Origin: Canariomyces notabilis
Taxonomy: Eukaryota > Ascomycota > Sordariomycetes > Sordariales > Chaetomiaceae
Assembly (NCBI RefSeq): GCF_033297395.1
Contig: NW_027041824.1
Span: 810,211-874,210 of the forward strand
Length of the DNA: 64,000 nucleotides
Direction of reading: 5' to 3'
A model generated the notes under the pieces. It ran no database searches. It was not told the DNA's origin and was given only the letters and a program-made list of their open reading frames with translations. Made by a program: the position numbers and the translations under genes. Position 1 is the first letter of the stretch. Every line of letters starts with the position of its first letter. This document shows positions 55,936-64,000 of this stretch, piece after piece.

Positions 55936-57971
55936 ATGGCACCGAGAGTTATCGTCGTCGGAGGCGGCTGTAAGTGGCTCAACTTGACTTAACCGTTCTT
56001 CCTAGGCCCCGCGCGGTGCTGTCGTCATCACATGCCGCTCAATTCTTTCCGCGCCGCTGACCGTGTCTCTCGTTCTACAGTGTCCGGGTTGAGCGCCGCC
56101 CACACAATTTACCTTGCCGGCGGAAATGTTGTGGTTCTGGATAAGCAAGGCTTTTTTGGCGGCAACTCCACAAAGGCCACCTCCGGCATCAACGGCGCTC
56201 TCACCCGCACGCAGGTTGAGCACGGCATCCAGGACAGCGTGAAGCAGTTTTACGATGACACGCTCAAGTCAGCCCGCGACAAGGCGAGGCCCGATCTCAT
56301 CAAGGTCCTTACCTACAAGTCCGCCGCCGCTGTCGAGTGGCTGCAAGATGTATTCAACCTGGACCTCACTCTCGTTTCCCGGTTGGGGTAGGTGATATCC
56401 AAGCACGATCCAACATACGAGGCTAATTTCTTTCTAGTGGCCACTCTCAGCCCCGTACCCACCGTGGTCACGACGCAAAGTTTCCGGGCATGGCCATTAC
56501 CTACGCTCTGATGCAGAGGCTCGAAGAGCTCGCCGAGTCAGAGCCGCACCGTGTCCAAATCATCAAGAAGGCTCGTGTTACCAGCCTCAACAAGGAGGGC
56601 AACACCATTACTGGTGTCAAGTACGATCACAACGGCGAAACTTTTTCTCTTGACGGGCCCGTAGTCCTCGCAACCGGTGGCTATGCCGCTGATTTCGGCG
56701 AGGGCTCCCTACTGAAGCAGCACCGTCCCGATACAGTCGGCCTCGCCACCACAAACGGCTCGCATGCCACCGGTGATGGCCAAAAGATGGTCATGGCCAT
56801 CGGCGGCAACGGCATCGACATGGACAAGGTCCAGGTCCACCCCACTGGTCTGGTTGACCCCAAAGACCCTGGCTCGAAGTGGAAGTTCCTGGCTGCTGAG
56901 GCTCTCCGTGGCGAGGGCGGTATCCTCCTGAACGCTGATGGCGACCGTTTCTGCGACGAGCTTGGCCACCGTGACTACGTCTCGGGCATGATGTGGAAGG
57001 AGAAGGACAAGGGCAAGTTCCCCATCCGGCTCGTGCTCAACTCCAAGGCTTCCAACACCCTCGACTTCCATACCCGCCACTATTCTGGCCGTGGTCTTAT
57101 GAAAAAGATGACTGGTAAGGAACTTGCCAAGGAGATCGGGTGTAGCCCAGAGCATCTCCAAAAGACGTTCCAAACCTACAATGCCATCGCCGAGGGCAAG
57201 CAAAAGGATCCTTGGGGCAAGCGGTTCTTCCACAACATGCCTCTCGACATCAGCGATACCTTCCATGTGGCTCTGATGGAGCCTGTTCTCCACTTCACTA
57301 TGGGTGGTATTGAAATTAACGACAAGGCACAAGTCCTCAACAAGGACAAGAAGCCCTTCGAGGGTCTCTTCGCCTGTGGCGAGCTTGCCGGTGGCGTCCA
57401 TGGCGCCAACCGCCTTGGTGGCTCGTCCCTCTTGGGCTGCGTCGTCTACGGCCGTGTTGCCGGCGACTCCGCCAGCAACTACCTCTTCCAGAAGGCCCTC
57501 AGTGGTTCCGCCGGCGCGGCCCGTCTTGGCCAAATTGCCCTGCACATCGACCCCTCGACTCCGGGCAAGATATCAGTCGAGTGGGGTTCCGGTGCCGGCA
57601 ACACCGAGGCGCCCAAGGCTCAGGCCACATCCAGCACCGGTACCGGGGCCGTCCCCAATGCGGAAGGGAAGACGGCGTCCAAGCCGAATGACCCAAAGTC
57701 TTTCACCGTCCCTGATAAGGAGTTTACCATGGAGGAGGTTGCCAAGCATAACAAGAAGGACGACCTTTGGGTTGTGGTCAAGGGCGCCGTGCTTGACCTG
57801 ACCAACTGGCTTGATGAGCACCCCGGTGGGCCCCAGGCCATTCTCAACTTCATGGGCCGTGATGCCAGCGAGGAGTTTGAGATGCTTCATGATGACGAGG
57901 TCATCCCCAAATACGCACCGCAGCAGGTCATCGGCAGAGTGAAGGGCCAGAAGGTCACGCTGGAGTTCTAA
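55936..57971 (+). CDS. Fumarate reductase (Osm1-like) with C-terminal cytochrome b5 domain
   Basis: The enzyme reduces fumarate to succinate using FAD and helps regenerate oxidised flavin when oxygen is low. Three exons, 55936-55969, 56081-56387 and 56438-57971, give 624 aa. The N-terminus is the dinucleotide-binding motif VIVVGGGLSGLSAAHTIYLAGG. The FAD_binding_2 domain follows, with GGNSTKATSGINGA, HRGHDAKFPG, VVLATGGYAADFGE, QVHPTGLVDP and GGVHGANRLGGSSLLGCVVYGR. A Thr/Ala/Pro-rich linker leads to a cytochrome b5 domain (about residues 543-624) with both haem ligands: His575 in EHPGG and His598 in FEMLHDDE. The tiny 34-nt first exon splits the glycine-rich loop. No clear targeting peptide is seen, so the location is open. 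The b5 fusion is seen in other filamentous fungi. Confidence 0.94.
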
Positions 57972-60900
57972 GCAATTATGCGAGACAACCAAAGGCTATC
58001 TTTAGGTTTTTATTATCTTGCACTCGTTTGAGACTGCTTGGCAAAGGCGTATCTGCATAGACAGGGGACGGCTGGGCCAAGAAAATGGCACCTCAGGGAT
58101 GAATTGATTGAGTCTTGGGGGAGCTGGAATTGAGCAGTGTGTATCATGGCTTTCCGGACTCAGGAGGAACACTTCCGGTCGGATTTTGGATCACTGGCTG
58201 GTTTGGCAGACACGCATCGCTGCCTTGTATTTGTTAGTTTAGGTCCCATTTACACCATAAGTAATGGAAATTGACAATTAGATATCATGCAGTGTGTCTT
58301 TGCGACGTGACAAGAAAGCTGTATAGTGTCGGCGATCACGGAACTCCCAAGCGCCTCACATGGCGGCAACTTTGAGAGCACCTGCCTATCGAGAAGTGAG
58401 GTTCGGGGTTTACTTGTGTCGTGTCCCCAGCGCTTCGGTGACTTGCTCTCCCATCTCACCTCTCTCCACATCGCGCACAGTTTTCCCTTGCCTCCTGCCT
58501 GCAGACCGCTTCTTTCTGACCTCCACATTGTCCTGTATGTATTGTATTGTATTGTACAACTACCTATTTAAATCAAGCTATGTGGGAAAAAATGTTGCTG
58601 GCCGCTTACCTAGCTACATATCAAAGAGTGGAGGATGGTGAGTGGTTAGCCCGTCTATGGGCGTCTTGCTACAGACTGCTTACACACTCTCTCCCTCCTC
58701 CGTCTCTGGTTTTTCTTTGCATGGGCGGGATTCGGGACAAGTGGGATTCTCATTACTGGTCGGAGTTGGCTTCTCTGCTGGCGAGAATTAAGCTCCCTTG
58801 AGCTATTCTCCAACTCACCAAGGGCACGATTTTCAGGATCTCAGCCGGAGCTCAGCAGGGACGGGCTAGGGCGTCATGCCGAGTCCGGCTTCCTCCCCCT
58901 CGCTCGAGGGTGCGATACGGAAGTATAATGCGGCTGCTTGTGCAATTGTGACGGCAGGGGATATTTTGGTTTCTTTGTGCGATCTTTTATCCACTGTAAT
59001 CACGTTTGACGAGCTCTTTCTTTCTTTTCTTCCCTCCCTTATCCCCTATGGCTTACAGCCCAGGCAGCGTTCGTGACGTGACGTGAACCCGGCCTCACCT
59101 CTCTTTGGTCAGAGGGGGGACGCCGCACACACATGCACCAGTGATGTCAAAAGGGCGACAGACCAGCCCCAGTTCGAAGGTTTTTGCTGTCCACGAGTCC
59201 CTCGAGGGGTCTGGACTTTGCGGCACAGGCGTGAAAAGCAGCCAATGCCAGCCGCAGTCTCCGAGCCGCCCGCATGCCCGCATCCAAGAAAGCTCAAAAG
59301 GCGGGAGCCAGCAGAAAACTACACTAAGCCGGGGCATTCCAGCTCAGGTCTGGGCCAGTTAATTTCAGTGGTGGCTTGCAGGTAGGACGCCCGAAACCGC
59401 TTCTCCCTTTGTACGGAGGTATACCGCGAGGGAGTTCGCTGGAAGAGCTCTCCAAAACAGCACCAATAGGGCATAGGTTCCAGGTTCCTGCTTTATATTC
59501 AAGTGCCTCTTCGGGCTGAGAAAGGAGGGCTACCATACTGGATTGCCAAGGAAGGGACGCCACTGCAGATACCGTATATTCTCGAGAAATGGAACAAGAT
59601 CTACTGCACCGGCTAAGGCAAGCGAAGTATCTAAACGAACCTTCCACCCTCCTCAAACCCTGAGTTTGACCTCACATCGCGTCAGCAAGCTTGAAGCGCA
59701 TTGCATAGTGCAAGGCTGGGATTGGTCGCTTTGCTTCATCTGTGCAGTAGATCTTGTTCCATTTCTGGAGAATATAGGGTGGGTAATGGACTAGAATTCA
59801 AAAACTCAATCTGCCAGATGTCGTTATTCGTGAATGGCATGACGGCCAGGAAGAAGCGGGCATATCTTTAGATAATAGAACGGGAAACAAGTACGGAGTA
59901 TACAGCATGGAATGTCGTACATACAATCCGAATACTTGCACCGAGGTTCAAGCTTGCTTGAAGGATTGAAGGGTGAGGTGCTTGGATTCTTCAGTGGCAC
60001 AACTGTTTTTCACTGGCATTGTCACGTACCAAGGGGGAGCAAGATGATTCAGAAATCAAGATCACGATAAAACAGATATCAAAGGATCCCCAGCCTGACG
60101 CGCCGATAGCCGGCAAGTGTATAGGTATACGCAATAGAATGAGAACGTCAAATAACACTTCACTTACGAAGTACAGAAGAGAATCTCTTGAAGCTGGTTT
60201 GGGTGCGGAAGCTTTCAGTTTGACAGCAGCACAGTTGATAGGGTGAGTGAAGGTAACTACTGTACGAAGTATTGTATGTGCAATACACTAGTGCCGTGCG
60301 TACTGTCAGGGGCTGTCAGCGACTCATGGTGTTGAGGTTCAAACCAACGCGAGAATCCTCTTCCAATGCATTCTGTGAATCCACCAGACCAGCCCGCTTC
60401 CTCATCCTGCCTTCTCTAGCACATATGGCGTGCAAATGTGATCCCAGCAGTCAGTGACTCTTTCCTCGCAGGGCGAAACTAGCTCACACCGTGTATGATA
60501 TATGTAATTACACAAACGAATATGGATACCCATACTAGGTACCTTAGTTACGGAGCAGTACGAAGCTATGTGCTGCTGATACTCAATTAATATACCGGTA
60601 ACTTACTTGTGGATTCCAATACAGATACAGAGCCCTGTAAGTTACATGTAAGTTTTTCAGGACCTTACTACAGCGTACGGATATACTCGGTACGCATTGT
60701 ATTTGTATATACTGTACAATACAGTATAGGACTCACCTCGATTCGAGGTTGACCGGTGCACTGTCAGTCATAGTGTACACAGCCAGACGAAGGCTATCCC
60801 GGTTGTGGATTGTTACTATTATGCAATCAATTGTGGTCGGCTTGTGCCTCTGGACAGGACTTGAACACAAGTCACGTTGTTAGCGTTAGTTATACTCGTG

Positions 60901-61749
60901 TCTTCCATCGAGCCACACTGGAGCGAGGTTGGAGGGTGGTTGAGAAATGTGGAGTTAACGTTATGTTACCCAACCTTTGCTAGCACACCGTGCCACTGGA
61001 TGAACCAGGAATCTCAATTGTCACCCCATATTTCTGGGTTCCCCTGCTAAGTGGCTAGTGTAATCCAACTTACCTATGTTACCGCGTAACTACTTGTTCG
61101 ATTGAGTTGCGATGCTCAATGCTACAGTACCTACCCTACTATAATACAAAACCTTGCAGCATCCTAGAATGAATTAGGAGTTCTATGCACTATGAAAAGC
61201 ATTGCAAGAAACATCTTTGAAATAGATGGCGATGCAGTTTTGGTCGACTAGCAAAACCTAACACTAGCACGAGACTACGAAGAATCAATCTTTAGTCAGC
61301 CGCACCAAAGTTGCGATGACAGGGCGGCAACCTTGCTTCTCCGCTAGGGGCTTCTGCCAGTGCATGTGCACTTGAACAGATTGGGGAAAGTGTGCGTTAA
61401 AGGGGAGAAAGCGAGCGAATGTGCCAACAAGCCTTGGCTGGGGTGACCTTCTGGACCCCAGGAGGGTGTGCTGCTCCTGGTCTTTTAGCGAAGCACGGGC
61501 GCAGCTGGTGTGTGGAGGAGTCTAGCCAATCACAGCGCGCTCCCCCGGGTGCGGGCTAAAACTGCTGATCTCGAAGCCTTCTCACCCGCTGTTCCTCCCT
61601 CACAGACCCATATTACCCACAACCTCGACGCATGACAAGACGTCCCCTTCAGATGGTCGAACCGCAAATTTTCATCTCGCATCGCCAAATCCCCATAGCC
61701 CTGGCGGAAGCGACATCGAATCTGGATTGAAGGGCCGAACTCTTGCACC
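57972..61749. other. Non-coding stretch before the second sugar transporter
   Basis: About 3.8 kb with only short, unconvincing open frames (up to about 110 codons). One TACGGAGTA copy is at 59892-59900, and a related TACAATACAGTA/TATACTGTACAATA stretch is at about 60706-60725. A weak tRNA-like pattern near 60843-60925 on the minus strand did not fold well (see the rejected list). Confidence 0.5.
59892..59900. repeat. TACGGAGTA motif
   Basis: An exact copy upstream of the second sugar transporter. Confidence 0.8.
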
Positions 61750-63619
61750 ATGGCGGTCTTCGCCATGGGCTGGCACAAGCCCGACAACGTCGCTGGCTCG
61801 TCGGCGCCGGCGATCATGGTCGGGCTGTTCGTCGCCACCGGCGGACTCCTATTTGGCTACGACACTGGGTAAGCCGTTGGAAGGGATCCCATCGCGGACG
61901 CGTTTGCCGGCAGGAGAAAGGCTGACTCTTTCTCCCCTATAGCTCAATCAACGGGATTTTGGCAATGGATACCTTCAGGCAGGACTTCACGACGGGCTTC
62001 ATCGATTCGGACAATAGGCCAGGAATATCCCCGCAGGAGGTGTCATTAATTGTTTCTATGCTCAGCGCCGGAACAGTTGTCGGGGCTCTGCTGGCTGCTC
62101 CCGCAGGAGATATCTGGGGTCGTCGACTATCGCTCATCGCTGCTGTCGGAGTGTTCTCCGTCGGTGCCGTATTCCAGGTGTGCGCAACCAATATAGCGCT
62201 TCTGGTAGTCGGAAGGTTCGTCACAGTGCTGGCCCGCTCTCTGCACATCCCATGTTGGGCAATTCACTCTTCCGGGACAGCCGTACTGACTTCGAGTTTA
62301 GGACGCTGGCTGGTGTTGGAGTAGGGACCGTCTCGGTGCTTGTTCCGTTATACCAGTCGGAGATGGCGCCCAAGTGGATCCGTGGAACGCTGGTCTGCGC
62401 ATATCAGTTGTCTATCACCGTCGGTCTCCTTGCCGCTGCCCTCGTCAACATCTTTACGTACCAGATACCCACAGCTGCAGCGTATCGTATCCCTATCGGT
62501 CTCCAACTTACTTGGGCTGTCGTCCTTGCCTTGGGTCTTTTGATTCTGCCAGAGACGCCCCGTTATCTAATCAAGCGCGGGCTGAAAGATGCCGCCGCAC
62601 TATCACTCAGCCGCCTCCGACGCCTCGACATCACTCACCCCGCCCTGATCGAGGAGCTGGCGGAAATCCAGGCTAACCACGAGTACGAACTGGCACTGGG
62701 CCCTGATAAATACAGGGACATAATCTTTGGCGAACCTCACCTCGGTCGCCGCACACTCACAGGCTGCGTCCTTCAGATGCTCCAGCAATTGACGGGCGTC
62801 AATTTCATCATGTACTACGGAACAACCTTCTTCAACGGGGCAGGCGTCAACAATCCGTTCCTCATTTCCTTGATTATGCAGATTATCAATATGGTATCGA
62901 CCTTCCCCGGCTTATTTGTGGTTGAGTCGTGGGGCCGACGGAGATTGCTTATCGTGGGAGCAATTGGGATGGCAATCTGCCAGCTCCTGATAGCATCGTT
63001 TGCCACGGCCACCGGAAACGACCACCAGCCGGTTCAAAACCAAATTCTCATCATATTCGTCGCGATATACATTTTCTTCTTCGCAGCGTCCTGGGGCCCC
63101 GTCGTTTGGGTCGTCACGTCCGAGATTTACCCCCTCAAAGTGCGCGCCAAGTCCATGTCAGTCTCGACTGCATCCAACTGGCTCCTGAATTTCGGGATTG
63201 CGTACGGCACACCATATATGGTGGATACTACCAAAGGCTCGGCGGGTGCAATCGACCTGGGCTCTCGGGTGTTCTTCGTATGGGGCGCATTTTGCATCCT
63301 TTCCATCGCTTTCGTCTGGTGTATGGTGTACGAGACCAGCAAGATCAGCCTGGAACAGATTGACGAGATGTACGAGAGGGTAGACTACGCATGGAACAGC
63401 AGGGGTTTCGAACCGAGTTGGAGTTTCCAGCAGATGCGGGACTTTGGCTACTCAGAGAGCGGAATTCCCCCGACAGAGCCGCAACTCGAGCTGCAGCCTT
63501 CGAGGACCAGCACATCACAATCGGATACAGGGGGCAGCTCCACGACGAACTCGACGGGGCTGAATCCGCAGGACGCCAAAACCCTGTCACAATTAGGTCA
63601 TGTCGATCTAAGCTATTGA
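61750..63619 (+). CDS. MFS hexose transporter (RCO-3/Hxt-like)
   Basis: This is predicted to be a 12-helix plasma-membrane monosaccharide transporter. Three exons, 61750-61868, 61943-62215 and 62302-63619, give 569 aa. Family signatures are GLLFGYDTGSINGILAMD in helix 1, GRRLSLIAAVG after helix 2, PETPRYLIKRG after helix 6 and QQLTGVNFIMYYGTTFF in helix 7. The signature VTSEIYPLKVRAKSMSVSTA marks helices 10-11. The C-terminal tail of about 80 residues is hydrophilic and Ser/Thr-rich. It resembles glucose transporters and the sensor-like RCO-3 group, but transport specificity cannot be read from sequence. The second intron (62216-62301) splits VVGR|TLAGVGVG in phase 2. A single open frame starting at 62180 reads through that intron but is not the correct N-terminus. 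Confidence 0.92.
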
Positions 63620-64000
63620 TGTTTTTGTTTTTTTTTTCTTTTTTCTTTTCTTCTTGTGTTGTTCTGTTCCATGCTGTATCAGCCAGCGCCGCAACCTTTC
63701 GGTCGCTTCATGTGTCTATTTCCTTTCCTCATTTCAGTAATGTTGTGGATATCAGCGACGGAGTTGTGACATGCCGGAGTTCAGGGGGCGTCTACTACGG
63801 GCAAATTTTAGGGTACCAAACGTCTCTTTCATCCCTCGTTCATGGGTTTCTAGGGATAAACACGGGCCTGTTCTCTATTCACATCTTATTATAGCAAAGC
63901 TTGAGGACATAGGGCTCGGGATGACTTGGGATGAAGGCTTTGGGTTTGACAGGTGCTGAAGTAAGGCGCATCAGGCGTGGCGTGGGAACAGGGTTGCAGT
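63620..64000. other. 3' flank of the last transporter gene
   Basis: The stretch begins with a T-rich run (63629-63660), as expected for a 3' UTR. The window ends before any further gene. Confidence 0.6.

Noticed and set aside
56709..57545. 278-codon open frame opposite the fumarate reductase
   Set aside because: It is antisense to a conserved coding exon and has no recognisable domain.
60843..60925. tRNA-like pattern on the minus strand (A-box-like TGGCTCGATGG, B-box-like GTGTTCAAGTCC)
   Set aside because: The T-stem and acceptor stem do not pair properly, so I do not call a tRNA gene. A covariance-model search would settle it.
62180..62301. Alternative start of the last transporter inside its second intron
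   Set aside because: Reading through the intron gives a non-transporter N-terminus. Splicing restores helices 1-4 of the family.
1..64000. Transposon, RIP-mutated repeat, CRISPR array or secondary-metabolite cluster
   Set aside because: No transposase, reverse transcriptase, long repeat, regular spacer array, polyketide synthase or peptide synthetase was found. The gene order looks like ordinary housekeeping sequence.

Overview
The window is nuclear DNA of a filamentous ascomycete, most likely a Sordariomycete. Three observations support this: genes split by short GT..AG introns (about 50-150 nt, one of 319 nt), a Zn2Cys6 regulator resembling the cellulose regulator CLR-1, and single-copy eukaryotic housekeeping genes (Prp4, Snu114, Sin3, Sdh2, Hrd3, Ade2, Erg10, Cia2, Dus4). 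I rebuilt exon structures by hand for 21 protein genes. Every joined reading frame closes without an internal stop, and splice phases agree across all junctions. No rRNA, tRNA, CRISPR array, transposon or RIP-degraded block was recognised.

Layout. 1-3.2 kb: sugar transporter (-). 4.4-8.1 kb: splicing factor Prp4 (+) and a cyclin K/T-type cyclin (+). 8.7-12.7 kb: tRNA dihydrouridine synthase Dus4 (-), diverging from the purine gene ade2 (+). 14-17.3 kb: two secreted proteins, one made of a duplicated six-cysteine module. 17.8-25.5 kb: succinate dehydrogenase Fe-S subunit (-), an Sfr1/Mei5 recombination factor (-), ERAD factor Hrd3 (-) and a WDR89-like protein (+). 25.9-31.3 kb: acetoacetyl-CoA thiolase Erg10 (-), diverging from the U5 snRNP GTPase Snu114 (+). 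33.8-34.5 kb: Fe-S assembly factor Cia2 (-). 34.5-39.3 kb: a long non-coding stretch. 39.3-42.4 kb: the CLR-1-like regulator (+). 43.5-46.8 kb: chromate-family transporter (+), converging on a predicted mitochondrial membrane protein (-). 47.6-52.4 kb: corepressor Sin3 (-). 53.4-54.3 kb: fasciclin-domain secreted protein (-). 55.9-58 kb: fumarate reductase fused to cytochrome b5 (+). 61.7-63.6 kb: a second sugar transporter (+), after 3.8 kb of non-coding DNA.

The genes do not form a biosynthetic cluster. The one loose functional theme is carbon use: a CLR-1-like regulator, two sugar transporters, Sdh2 and fumarate reductase. They are far apart and the link is only inference. The most unusual signals are non-coding. 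A nonamer TACGGAGTA occurs eight times, and an 11-mer TGTACTGTACA occurs at eight sites, two of which carry an identical 16-bp perfect palindrome. All copies lie between genes, and both motifs far exceed chance. The other notable items are the duplicated cysteine module with an intron at the same place in each copy, a GC-AG intron in dus4, and a G11 run inside the dus4 coding sequence.
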